This document shows positions 7,188 to 16,628 of a stretch of DNA of 19,408 nucleotides, piece by piece. The stretch spans positions 1 through 19,408 of the forward strand of contig CAZXBB010000166.1 in the NCBI GenBank assembly GCA_964638815.1, written 5' to 3'. Numbering within the stretch: the stretch's first letter is position 1; each line of letters begins with the position of its first letter. The notes below the pieces were generated by a model that saw only the letters and a program-made list of their open reading frames with translations, did not search any database and had not been told where the DNA came from. The position numbers and the translations under genes are program-made. This stretch comes from CAZXBB01 sp964638815. GTDB taxonomy: Bacteria; Planctomycetota; Phycisphaerae; Phycisphaerales; SM1A02.

Positions 7188-7865
7188 TCAGCCGACGCTG
7201 CGGATCGCTTCGACCACCCAGGCCGGAGTCCTCTGCAGGTGCGTCTCGATGTGGCGACGGCGCGTGAGGTAGTAGATCGCGGCGCCGCCGGTCGCGGCGA
7301 GGGCGCCGCATCCGACACCGATGTACACCGCGAGCATGATCGTCGTCTGCATCTGGTCGATCGGCCCGAGGATCGCGGCGACCTGCGGCCCGGCCGCGGC
7401 CATCTCCGCGGCGTAGACGCTCGGCCCCGTCAACGTCGCGTAAACGCCCCAGCCGGCGTACGCGCACATCATCGCGCCGAGCCCGAGCTGGTTGAATGCG
7501 AGCCGGCGCGGCGCCGTCACGTCGAGCTGCCGGATCCCGCTCGCCCCGCGCAGCTCGATCCACGCGACGATCGCCATGCCGACGCCGAGCACGAAGGATG
7601 ACAGGCTGAAGATCCCCGCCAGCAGCGTGATCCCCGCGAACGTCGCCAGGGTCCAGCCGCTGAACGACGCGGCCCGCGCCGCGCGCGCGACCTTGCGCCC
7701 GTTGCGCCGCGCGGCGTGCAGCTCCTGGAGTTGATCGGGGGTCAGCCCCGGCGGCGGTGCGGGCGCGGGGGGCGCGGGGGGCGTGGGGGTCGCGGGGGGC
7801 GCGGCCGGCGTGGAGGACCCCGGGGCGGCCGGCGTCCCGGCAGGCGGAGCGGCGGTGGTGGGCAT
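7188..7865 (-). CDS. Pro/Ala-rich N-terminus, four-helix membrane protein of unknown function (225 aa)
   Basis: Residues 1 to about 45 are almost entirely Pro, Ala, Thr and Gly, encoded by the G/C-rich tract at 7757-7860. Next comes a charged segment, LTPDQLQELHAARRNGRKVARAARAASFSGW, written here only to show the basic helix before the membrane (key residues R, K and the GW turn). Four hydrophobic helices follow: two as a hairpin after SGW, one around LGLGAMMCAYAGWGVYATL, and a last one rich in Gly/Ala ending AAIYYL. The C-terminus is short and basic. ATG at 7865 is preferred to an upstream in-frame ATG at 8069: GAGGG precedes it closely, and the 68 extra residues are Arg-rich without pattern. 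I recall similar unnamed proteins in planctomycetes but know no function. Probably inner membrane. Confidence 0.75.
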   Translation of the reverse strand: MPTTAAPPAGTPAAPGSSTPAAPPATPTPPAPPAPAPPPGLTPDQLQELHAARRNGRKVARAARAASFSGWTLATFAGITLLAGIFSLSSFVLGVGMAIVAWIELRGASGIRQLDVTAPRRLAFNQLGLGAMMCAYAGWGVYATLTGPSVYAAEMAAAGPQVAAILGPIDQMQTTIMLAVYIGVGCGALAATGGAAIYYLTRRRHIETHLQRTPAWVVEAIRSVG

Positions 7866-8370
7866 TCGACCCTCATCGTCGCGGCGACGCGCCGGCTTCC
7901 CGTCGAACGCCGGGGCCCGACCGCCGGCACCGGGCTGCACGAGATCGGCGGAATGGGGCGAGGGGCCGCTGGCCGATAACCGCCTTACGGTCGTCCTGTC
8001 GTGCTGTCGTCCGTCGCGGCGGCGTCCGGCCGCCCACCCGGAGAACGCCCCGGACCAGTCCTCGTCCACAAGCTGTCAACACGCCCGCCGCGTCGATCGC
8101 GTCGTGCCCGTCCGCGCGGGATCACCCGCGACACGGGCGATCCCGGGCAGGTCGATGCCGCGGCCGGTAGCATGTGTCTTCGCTTCGTACCGAGCGTCCG
8201 AGTGGTGGGTGGGCTCTCCGGAAGAGACGGAGCGGTCGTGCTGCACGTGTCTCCCGGCGGGCCCCGACTCGGGTTCAGACGAAACGGTCCCGACCGCGCG
8301 GACGAGTCGCCGCGCCGGCTGTCCTGATTCCGCGCCCCGGCGACGCGCCGGGCCCCATGAGGTTGCCCCG
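7866..8370. other. 505-bp divergent intergenic region
   Basis: This region lies between the divergent membrane-protein and TPR genes. Open frames here are Arg/Pro-rich shadows. A -10-like TAGCAT lies at 8168-8173 on the plus strand, which would give a leader of about 190 nt for the TPR gene, without a clear -35. A perfect hairpin CCCGGCG-ACG-CGCCGGG lies at 8336-8352 just before the TPR start and could affect its translation. I recognise no riboswitch or known RNA. Confidence 0.4.
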
Positions 8371-11300
8371 ATGCCGTACCTCCTCCCCCGGCTCCGCATG
8401 CTGGCCGCACTCCGCCCGCTCGTCCTGGTCACGGTCACGCTCACTCTGGCGCTCGCGGCCGCCCCCGTCCGGGCCGACGACGACGATCCGGCGGCGCTGC
8501 GGTAGCTGCACGCGGGGAACGGCTTCCTCAACCGCCGGCTCTACGACCTGGCGGCGGAGGAGTACCGTTCATTCATCGACGCGCACCCCGCGCACGTCGA
8601 GACGCCCATCGCGCGGTACGGTCTCGCCGTCAGCCTCTTCCACCTCGGTCGCTACGACGACGCCGCGCGCGAGATCGAGCCGCTGCGCGGTCTGAGCGAC
8701 TTCGAGTACGCCGCCACCATCGAGGTCGTCCTCGGGCAGTGCCACCTCCTCCGGGGGCGCTACGACGATGCGGCGCGCGTCTTCGGCGCGGCGCTCGCGG
8801 CGCATCCCGAGCACGACCTCGCCGACGACGCGGCGGCGCTGCGGGCCGAGGCGCTGTACCACGCCGGCGCCTACGCGGAGGTCGCCGAGCCGTGCGCCCT
8901 GCTCGAGGCCCGTCATCCCGACAGCCCGCTCCGCGAGCGCGCCGGGTTCTTCGCCGCCCTCGCCCTCATGGCGCTCGACGACCCGGTCGCGGCCGCCGAC
9001 CGGTTCGCCGCGCTGCTCGAGCGGTTCCCGCACGGTGAGTACGGGCGGCAGGCAGCGCTGCTCCTCGCCCAGTGCCGGCACCGCGCGGGCGCGCCCGGCG
9101 AGGCGCAACGCGCGTACGAGCGCGTGCTGAGCGACGAGGCGAGCCCGTACGTTCCCGACGCGATGTACGGGCTCGCGCTGGCCCTGTTCCAGCAGGGCGA
9201 GGTCGAGCCCGCCGGCGCCCGCCTCGACGACATGCTGAAGCGCTACGCGGACCACGAGCTGGCCGATCGCGCACGCTTCCTGCGCGGCCGCGTCTGGTTC
9301 GAGCGCGGCGACTTCGCCCGCGCCGAGACGCTCTTCGAGCAGGTCGCCGCCGCCGCCGGCGAGGACCAGGACGACGCGGCGTACTGGCTCGGGAAGTCCG
9401 CACTGCGACGCGGGGACGCGAAGCAGGCCGCGACGCGATTCGCGGAGGCCGCCCGCGCGCATCCCGAGAGCGCGCTCATGCCGGAGATGATCTACGACCG
9501 CGCCGTCGCCCAGACGCGCGACGAGGACCACGAGGGCGCGATCGGCACGCTCCGCGACTTCGCCACCGCGTACGCCGGTCACGCCCTCGTGCCGGACGCG
9601 CTCTATCTCGCCGCGACCGCCGGTCACCGCATCGGGGACTACGCCGGCAGCAGCGCGATCTGCCGGGGCTTCGCCACGGAACACGCCGGGCACGCGCTCG
9701 CATCCGCCGTCGCCTTCCTCGCGGCGGAGAACGATTTCCTGCGCGGGGACCACGCGGCGGCCGCTGGTGCGTTCACGGACTATCTCGACGCGTACCCGGA
9801 CGGCGAGCAGCGCGACGACGCGCGGTACCGCCTCGGCATGTCGCTCTACCACCTCGACCGGTACGACGACGCGAGCTCCGTGCTGGTCGAGATCGCGACC
9901 GAGCCGTCCGCCGGAATCGATTTTCCGCTCGCGCTGTACGCCCTCGGCGACATCAACTTCCAGCGGGAGGACTGGGCCGCGGCGGAGCGAGAGCTGCGAC
10001 GTTACGCCGCCACCGGCGACGTTGGTGCTCTGGACGACGCGACGCTCAAGGTCGGCCTCGCCGAGCTGCGGCAGGACGACGCGGCGTCGGCGCTCGCGGC
10101 ATTCGACGAGCTGATCGAGCGGTCGCCGAACGGGTTCCACCACACCCAGGCGCTCTTCGAGCGCGGCCAGGCCCTCGTTACGCTCGGCCGTCCGGACGAG
10201 GCGAAGCGCGCGTTCGAGGCGGTGCTTGCCGCGGAGGGCGGCGACACGCGGTTCGCGCCCTACGCGCTGAATCACCTCGGCGCGCTCGCCCACTCCCGCG
10301 GCGACTACGAAGGGGCCGCCGCGCACTTCGCCCGCGCCGCCGCGGAAGCGCCCGGTTTCGACGACACGCTCGCGGCCGAAGCGACGTTCGCGCGCGGCCG
10401 CGCGCTCATGGCCGCCGAGCGGTACGCGGACGCCGCCGACGCCTTCGCCCGCGTGGTGGCGGCGCACCCGCAGTGGTCGTCAACGCCGGAGGCCGCGGCG
10501 CTCCACGCCGTCTCGCAGGCGCGGCAGGGCATCCACGAGGCGGCGCTCGAGGCGATCAACCGCGTCGAGCGGCGGTACGTCGATCAACTCGACGACGCGA
10601 TCATCGGGATGCTGCTCTACGAGAAGGCGTGGTGCCAGCGCGAGACCGACCGCGGCGAGGCCGCGGAATCGACCTACCGCGAGCTGCTCGCGCTCGGGAC
10701 GGCGGGCGACCTTGCCCCGCACGCGATGCTGGAGCTCGCCGAGCTCGAGGCCGACGACAAGCGGTACGAGGACGCCGCGCGTCGCCTTCGGAGTCTCGAG
10801 GAGATCCTCGAGGAGAAGCCGGGCGCGCTGCCGGAGCGGCGTCGCCAGGAGGCGGCGTACAGGCTCGGCGTGTGCGAGTTCAACCTGGGCCGGCGGGCGG
10901 AGGCGGCGATCGTGCTCGGGCGGCTGCTCGACGAGCACTCCGAATCGCCGCTCGCGGCGTCCGCCGGTCTGCTGTGCGGCGAGGCGCTCATCGAGAGCGG
11001 ACAGCACGAGGCGGCCGCGCGGCGTCTCGAGCGTCTCGTCGCCGCGCATCCTGAGGACGAGAACTGGGGTCCCGGCCTGCTGCGCCTCGCCGAATGCCAG
11101 GGCGTGCTCGGCGACTGGAAGCGCAGCGGCGCGACGTATCGGCGCTACCTCGAGAAGTTCCCGGAGGCCGGGCAGTGGTACCGGGCGCAGTTCGGCGTCG
11201 GCTGGGCGGCCGAGAACGAGGGCCGCTACGACGACGCGATCGCCGCGTACACGACGGTCGCGGCCCGGCACAAGGGGCCGACCGCGGCGCGGGCCCAGTT

Positions 11301-11619
11301 CCAGATCGGCGAGTGCCTCTTCACGCAGAAGCGCTACGAGGACGCCGTGCGCGACTTCCTGAAGGTGGACATCCTCTACGCATACCCGGAGTGGAGCGCG
11401 GCGGCGCTCTACGAAGCGGGGCGGTGCTTCCAGGCGCTCAGCGATCCCGTGCGGGCGCGCGAGCACTTCGAGCGTGTGCGGGCGGAGCACCCCGCGACCG
11501 ACTGGGCGCGTCTGGCGGGTGAGCGTCTCGCGGAGCTCTCGCGCAGCTCGCTGCCGGGGCACGCGGAGGAAGGTCGCGACGAAAGCGGCGGGGGCGGGCG
11601 GGGGGAGGCCGGGCGGTGA
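8371..11619 (+). CDS. Large exported TPR-repeat protein, interrupted by an in-frame TAG at codon 45
   Basis: ATG 8371, with GAGG at 8359-8362, opens a classical signal peptide ending VRA before DDDDP. Codon 45 (8503-8505) is TAG. The same frame then stays open to TGA at 11617-11619, 1,082 codons in all. The sequence after the stop, LHAGNGFLNRRLYDLAAEEY, starts a continuous array of TPR-like helix pairs that fills the protein (recurrent A-x-Y-x-L-G, G-x-Y-D-D-A-x-x-x-[FY] and hPE motifs). No ATG, GTG or TTG occurs in frame between 8506 and 8967. The first restart, ATG 8968, lies inside the array and would lack export. Long TPR proteins of this sort act as envelope scaffolds (compare CpoB/YbgF or BamD). 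It is probably co-transcribed with the gene starting at 11672. It may be a recent pseudogene, a readthrough gene or a sequencing error (CAG to TAG). Confidence 0.8.
8503..8505 (+). other. In-frame amber codon after the signal peptide of the TPR gene
   Basis: TAG occurs in the context GCG CTG CGG TAG CTG CAC GCG. A single C-to-T change from CAG (Gln) explains it. No frame shift or other stop occurs on either side, so the disruption is one base. Confidence 0.85.
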
Positions 11620-11642
11620 GACCCGGCGCGGTGAGACCCGGC
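11613..11642. repeat. 15-bp tandem duplication across the TPR stop codon
   Basis: GCGGTGAGACCCGGC occurs twice in direct succession (11613-11627, 11628-11642). The first copy contains the TGA stop of the TPR gene, the second lies in the 52-bp gap before the next gene. It carries no start codon in the frame of the next gene. Confidence 0.8.
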
Positions 11643-11671
11643 GCGCCGGGCCCGAGGGAGATCCCGACCAG

Positions 11672-14600
11672 GTGAGGAAGCTCGCGGCGCGCATCCTCGT
11701 TCTCGCCCTCGCCGCGCTGCTCGTGCTCGCGGTGTACGTCGCGGCGCACGTGATCATGACGCCGCCGGCGCCCTACTACACGGACGGGCGCACGATTCGC
11801 CAGGAGCTTGCCGGCGCGCCGCTGCGCCAGGTCCTGTGGAACCCGCCCGCGCCGATCGCCGCGCCCGTCGCGACCGCGGACGACGAGCACGAGGCGCACA
11901 TCAGTCCGGACGGGCAGCGTCTCTACTTCGTGCGCGGCCGCCCGGGACACAACGCCGATCTCTACGTGGCGCCGCGCGTGGCGGGCGGGTCGGGGGGTGG
12001 GGCGGGGGGCGGCGGCGCAGGGGGCGGCGCATGGGCCGGCGCATGGGGCGACCCGGGCCCGCTCGCCGCCATCAACACGCCGGCGGACGACTCCGGTCCG
12101 GCGCTGAGCCCGGACGGGCGCACGCTCTATTTTCACAGCAATCGCGCCGGCGGCGCGGGCGGATACGACCTCTGGTCGGCAACGCGCGACGGCGCGGACG
12201 GCTGGACGGCGCCCGTCAACCTCGGTCCGGCCGTGAACTCGCCCGACGACGAGTACGGCGTCTGCGTCGCGTTCGACGGCGCGACGCTGTACTTCGCGTC
12301 CAACCGCCCGCGTCCCGGCGCGGACCCGGCGGTCACGGGCGCGTACGACCTCTACGGCGTCGCGCACGGCGCCGGCTTCGGGGTGCCGTATCCTCTCGAC
12401 GATCTGAACTCGCCGTTCGACGACGGAGCGCCGGCGCTCAGCCCCGTCGGCGACTTCCTCTACTTCGCATCGAACCGCCCGGGCGGACGCGGCGGATTCG
12501 ACGTCTACCGTTCGCGCCGCATGCCCGACGGCTTCGCGCCGCCCGCGAATCTCGACGCGCCGGTCAACACCGCAGCCAACGAGATCGATCCGGCCGTCGC
12601 GGAGCACGGATTCGTGCTGCTCTTCAGCTCGGATCGGGCGCGGGACGGGGCGGCGCCGCGCGGGTACGACCTCTACGCGTCGGCGTCGCGCGAAGTCTTC
12701 CGCGCGGCCGACGATCGCGGCGTGCCGTGGGGCGCCATCCTCCGCCTCGTCGCGCCGCTCCTGCCCTGGCTGGTCGTCGGCATCCTCCTCGCGCTGCTGC
12801 TGCCTCTCGTGGCGAAGCTGCTGCGCGGCGATTCGGAGCGGTTGCGCCCGCTGACCGTGCTCGCCCGCTGCCTGCTGCTGTCGCTCGCCGCGCACGCGGT
12901 CGTCGTCCTGGTCTCGATGGCGTGGGCGGTCGCCGCGGGCATCCCGGACATGATCGGGCGCTCGACGCGCGGCACGCGTGTCGCGCTGACGTCGTCGGCG
13001 ATCGGCAACCGTGTCGCGACGCAGATTCTCGGCGCGCTCGCGGAAGCCGATCCGCTCGATCCGGCGCCGGCAGCGCTCGCCCGGATGACGCCCCGCGCGG
13101 ACAAGCCGGTCGAGGCCGCGAGCACGCGGCTCGATCCCGGCACGCTGTTCGCCCTGCCCGAAGCGCCGCGGCCGGCCCGCGACGGCGACGACGCCGCGCC
13201 GCGGCGGGCCGACGTCCCGGTGCGCGCCGTTGATCCCGGCGAACTGCCCCCGCCCTCGCCCCCGCCCCCGCCCCCGCCCCCGGGGCGGCTCGCGGCCGGA
13301 GCCCGCGTCGCCGACCGCGAACGCCCCGCGCCGACCGCCACGTTCGTCTCCGCCGCGCCCGCGCGGGCGACGCACCCCGGGCTCGAGCCCGGACCGGTGC
13401 CGGCCACGGCCGCCGTGCCTCTTCCGGCGTCCGGGTTCGCGTTGCCCGCGGCGACCGCCGTCAGCACCCCGGCGCGGCCCGCGGACGCCGCGACGGACGC
13501 GACGATGCCGCGCGCCGCGCGGCCGACACCGGCGGCGCCGGTGTCGGCGCCGGTCGCCCCGTCCGTCGCGTTGCGCCCCGTCTCCGCCATCGCGGTCGCG
13601 GAACCCGGTCCCGACCCGGCCCCGGCCGAGCCCGCGCGCGTCGCGCGCACCCGCGCGGCCGCCCCGACCCGAGCGCCCGAGGTCACGGTCAGCGTCGCCC
13701 CCGAGGTGAGCGTGCCCGGCGCGCCGCCGACTCGGATTGTGCGGCGGGACGTCGAGGCGCCGGGGCCGGCGCCGACGCTCGTGGTGATTCCCTCCGTGAC
13801 CGTCGCGATTGAAGCCGGCCGCGCCGTACCGCCGATTCCGGAGCCGCGCGTCGCCGTCACCGGCGCCGACGCCGGCGGGACCGGACGAGCCGCGTCACCG
13901 CCGATCGCCGCGCCCCCGCCGATCGCGACGCGGGCCGTGTCGTCGGCGGACCCGCTGCGGGCGTGGACGCCGTCGCGGGCGCGTCTCGCGCCGGCCCATG
14001 CGGGCATGGCACCGGCGGCGCCGCCGCGTGCGCCGTCGTCCGGTCGGGCGCGCGACGCGGAGATGACGAGGTCGGTCACGCTCTCCGCGTCCAGCGGGTT
14101 GCCGCCCGCTTCGCACGTGACCCTGCCGATCGACGTACCCGACGCGGGTGGCGCGGCGCTGACGCCGGAGGCGTCCGAGGTCGTGACGGCACCGGTCGCG
14201 CCGGGCGCCGTTCCGCCTTCGCGTCAGGCGGCGGCGATCGTCGGCGCCCCGGCCGCGGTGACCCGGCTGGACCCGGTTCCGGCGCGCGGCCAGCTTCCCG
14301 ATGCCGACGCCGCCCGGTCGCTGCCCGCGCCGCGCGGCGCGGGCAGCACGGCTTCGGCCGTCCGCCTCGCGTCGGTTCCCGCGGCGCCGCGCGGGCTCGT
14401 CGGGGCGCCCCGGGTCGGCACACGCGGCGTCGGCGCGCCCGTCGGCGCCCTCGCGGTCGAGGCCCCTGGATCGCGGGCAGCGCGGCGCGAGACGACCCCG
14501 CCTCCCGACGCGATCGCGACCGGCGCCGACGCCCGCGTCGGCCGGCGCGACGCCGGCGACGCGCGCGCGAAGACGCGCGTTCTCCCGCCGGCGAAGGTCC

Positions 14601-16417
14601 CTCTCGCGCTCGTCGCCGACCACGCCGATCACGCCGACCCCGCCGACCCCGCCGCCGCCGCTGACGCGCCGGTGCCCGGCGCGGGCGCGTCCTCGCGCGA
14701 CGCGGCGCGCATCCCGCCGCTCGCGCGGATCGCGTCCGGGTCCGTGCCCCGGATCCCGATGCCGCCGATCGCGGAGTCGGCGCACGGCGCGGCCGCGACG
14801 CCGCCAGGCGAGACCCCGCCGCCTCCCGGCGTGAGACGCCGCGTCAACCCCGCGCGGGTCGCCGCACCGCCGCGCGCCGTCGCGTCGCCGGCGCGGATCG
14901 CGAGCGTCGCTACCGGGGCGCCGCGTCGCGAGGAGGCGTCGCGCGAGGAGGCGTCGCGCGCCGTCGGCCGCATCCACGGCAGCGCCGCGCCGCCCATCGA
15001 TCCGCCGCGGCGTTCCGCCGGCGCCGCCCGCCCGGCCGCACGCGTCGCAACAGGGTCCGGCGACGTGCGTCGTCCGCAGACGCCGGCCCGGACGGACGGC
15101 GAACCGGCGCCCCATCACGCGGCGGTGCGAACCGGACCGGACGCGGAGGACCGTCGGGGCGCCGCGATCGGTCCGGCGTCGCCGTCGCGTCTGGCGCGAC
15201 TGCCGGCTCGCGCCCGCGAGGCGGGCTCCGGGACGCCGCCCCGCGCGGCGCTGCCGGCCGCGACCGCTGCGCTGCCGATCGACACGCGACGGCTGCCCGA
15301 GGTGCCGGACCCGGCGCGGCTGCCCGCGCTGCCCCCGGTTGACGCCCCGCCGGTCCCCGAGCACGTCCGGGCGACCTCGTATCCGCAGCGCGCGCCGGCA
15401 CGGCGCGCCGAGTCTCTGGTGAAGCACGGGGGTGACGCGCGCACCGAGAAGGCCGTCGCCGACGCGCTCGACTGGCTCGTGCGGCACCAGTCCGCGGACG
15501 GCCGCTGGGACGGGTCGCGGTTCGACGACGCGTGCGGTCGCTGCAACGGCGCCGCGCGGCGCGAGGTGAGCACGGCCGTCACCGCCATCGCGCTCCTGAG
15601 CTACTTCGCCGCCGACCACACGCACGTCGACGACGGTCCGTACCGCGACACCGTCGCGCGCGGCCTCGAGTGGATGCTGTCGCGGCAGTCGGATCACGGC
15701 GACTTCATCGCCGGCGAGACGATGTACACGCACGGGGCCTGCACGATCGCGCTGGCCGAGGCGTACGGTCTGACCGGTGACGAGACGCTGCTCGATCCGC
15801 TCGAGCGCGCGGTCGCCTTCGTGGTCAGCGCCCGCAACAGGTTCACGGGCGGGTGGCGGTACGTTCCGGGGCAGGACGGCGACACGTCGGTGCTCGGCTG
15901 GCAGATCATGGCGCTGATCAGCGCGCGCCGCGCGGGCGTGGACGTGCCCGACGAGGCGCTGCGCGGCGCGACGAAGTGGTTGCGGCGCGTGGACGATCCG
16001 CACGCGCCCGGGCGGTACGCGTACCGGCCGAGCCGTGCGCCGACGCCGTCGATGACGGCCGAGGCGATGTACGTGCGGCAGCTCCTCGGCGTGCCGGCGA
16101 ACGATCCGGCGATGCAGACGTCCGCCGCCATGCTCCTCGACAACCTGCCCGAATGGAACCAGTCGCAGTCGAGCTACTACTGGTTCTACGGCAGCCTCGC
16201 CCTCTTCCAGCACGGCGAACCGGCGTGGAGCAAGTGGAACGAACGCATGAAGGACACGCTCCTCACCCAGCAGGCCGCGTCGGGCCCGGCCGCGGGAAGC
16301 TGGGCGCCGGACGATGTGTGGGCCCAGGTCGGGGGACGCGTGTACCAGACCGCGCTGTGCGCGTTGACACTCGAGGTGTACTACCGGTACCTGCCGCTGT
16401 ACCTGGAGGGCGGGTAG
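11672..16417 (+). CDS. Membrane-anchored PD40 propeller / disordered linker / squalene-cyclase-like repeat fusion (1,581 aa)
   Basis: GTG 11672 is chosen because it gives a short basic start (RKLAAR) and a membrane helix; GAGGGAG lies 11 bp upstream. The frame is open from 11474, but that part overlaps the TPR gene. Domains in order: helix at 7-28; PD40/TolB-like repeats at about 70-345 (SPDGxxLYF, then YDLW or YDLY), with a Gly-rich insert near 105-125; two hydrophobic helices at about 356-385 and 393-425; a Pro/Ala/Val/Arg-rich disordered linker at about 430-1245, including a polyproline run near 525; then from 1250 prenyltransferase/squalene-oxidase-type repeats (LDWLVRHQSADGRWDG, GLEWMLSRQ, GGWRYVPGQDGDTSVLGWQ). 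The SHC catalytic DxDD is not intact (QDGD), so cyclase activity is doubtful. It lies 52 bp after the TPR gene, probably in one operon. A role in bridging the envelope is inferred. Confidence 0.85.
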   Translation: MRKLAARILVLALAALLVLAVYVAAHVIMTPPAPYYTDGRTIRQELAGAPLRQVLWNPPAPIAAPVATADDEHEAHISPDGQRLYFVRGRPGHNADLYVAPRVAGGSGGGAGGGGAGGGAWAGAWGDPGPLAAINTPADDSGPALSPDGRTLYFHSNRAGGAGGYDLWSATRDGADGWTAPVNLGPAVNSPDDEYGVCVAFDGATLYFASNRPRPGADPAVTGAYDLYGVAHGAGFGVPYPLDDLNSPFDDGAPALSPVGDFLYFASNRPGGRGGFDVYRSRRMPDGFAPPANLDAPVNTAANEIDPAVAEHGFVLLFSSDRARDGAAPRGYDLYASASREVFRAADDRGVPWGAILRLVAPLLPWLVVGILLALLLPLVAKLLRGDSERLRPLTVLARCLLLSLAAHAVVVLVSMAWAVAAGIPDMIGRSTRGTRVALTSSAIGNRVATQILGALAEADPLDPAPAALARMTPRADKPVEAASTRLDPGTLFALPEAPRPARDGDDAAPRRADVPVRAVDPGELPPPSPPPPPPPPGRLAAGARVADRERPAPTATFVSAAPARATHPGLEPGPVPATAAVPLPASGFALPAATAVSTPARPADAATDATMPRAARPTPAAPVSAPVAPSVALRPVSAIAVAEPGPDPAPAEPARVARTRAAAPTRAPEVTVSVAPEVSVPGAPPTRIVRRDVEAPGPAPTLVVIPSVTVAIEAGRAVPPIPEPRVAVTGADAGGTGRAASPPIAAPPPIATRAVSSADPLRAWTPSRARLAPAHAGMAPAAPPRAPSSGRARDAEMTRSVTLSASSGLPPASHVTLPIDVPDAGGAALTPEASEVVTAPVAPGAVPPSRQAAAIVGAPAAVTRLDPVPARGQLPDADAARSLPAPRGAGSTASAVRLASVPAAPRGLVGAPRVGTRGVGAPVGALAVEAPGSRAARRETTPPPDAIATGADARVGRRDAGDARAKTRVLPPAKVPLALVADHADHADPADPAAAADAPVPGAGASSRDAARIPPLARIASGSVPRIPMPPIAESAHGAAATPPGETPPPPGVRRRVNPARVAAPPRAVASPARIASVATGAPRREEASREEASRAVGRIHGSAAPPIDPPRRSAGAARPAARVATGSGDVRRPQTPARTDGEPAPHHAAVRTGPDAEDRRGAAIGPASPSRLARLPARAREAGSGTPPRAALPAATAALPIDTRRLPEVPDPARLPALPPVDAPPVPEHVRATSYPQRAPARRAESLVKHGGDARTEKAVADALDWLVRHQSADGRWDGSRFDDACGRCNGAARREVSTAVTAIALLSYFAADHTHVDDGPYRDTVARGLEWMLSRQSDHGDFIAGETMYTHGACTIALAEAYGLTGDETLLDPLERAVAFVVSARNRFTGGWRYVPGQDGDTSVLGWQIMALISARRAGVDVPDEALRGATKWLRRVDDPHAPGRYAYRPSRAPTPSMTAEAMYVRQLLGVPANDPAMQTSAAMLLDNLPEWNQSQSSYYWFYGSLALFQHGEPAWSKWNERMKDTLLTQQAASGPAAGSWAPDDVWAQVGGRVYQTALCALTLEVYYRYLPLYLEGG
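14928..14957. repeat. In-frame 15-bp tandem duplication in the linker
   Basis: GCGAGGAGGCGTCGC occurs twice in a row and encodes a repeated REEAS motif. Fifteen bases is five codons, so the frame is kept. It shows how the disordered linker can grow by duplication. Confidence 0.8.
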
Positions 16418-16437
16418 ACGCCGGCGGGGTTTATCCT

Positions 16438-16489
16438 GCTCATCGACGCCGCTTATCGACCCTGCTCATCGACCCTGCTTATCGACCCT
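16438..16489. repeat. 13-bp tandem repeat array, four units
   Basis: Units GCTYATCGACSCY start at 16438, 16451, 16464 and 16477; C and T alternate at the fourth base. The array lies in the 211-bp gap between the fusion protein and the zinc-ribbon/Mrr-like gene. A TATCCT that could be a -10 box (16432-16437) directly precedes it. Nothing else is recognisable in 16490-16610. Confidence 0.85.
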
Positions 16490-16628
16490 GGCGCAGATGC
16501 TACGCCTCCCCGAGCTCATCTCACCGCGGCCGCGCCGGGAACCTGCCGGGGCGCGCGATGGACCTCAACGCGGCGCGTGACGATGGGGCTTCCGGAGGCG
16601 TCATCAACCGAGCCACGGAGCACCGTTC

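Noticed and set aside
7866..8069. 68-residue N-terminal extension of the minus-strand membrane protein (ATG at 8069)
   Set aside because: The extension is Arg-rich and featureless, while ATG 7865 has a close GAGGG site and begins the Pro/Ala-rich segment seen in such proteins.
8503..8505. Pyrrolysine or selenocysteine recoding
   Set aside because: The codon is TAG, so selenocysteine does not apply. No pyl genes are visible, and TPR proteins have no known use for pyrrolysine.
8569..16213. Long minus-strand open frames opposite the TPR and fusion genes (8569-10467, 11438-13375, 12673-14079, 13895-16213)
   Set aside because: Arg/Val/Gly-rich antisense shadows. The plus-strand frame has recognisable TPR, PD40 and cyclase-like motifs on both sides and G/C-rich third positions throughout the linker.
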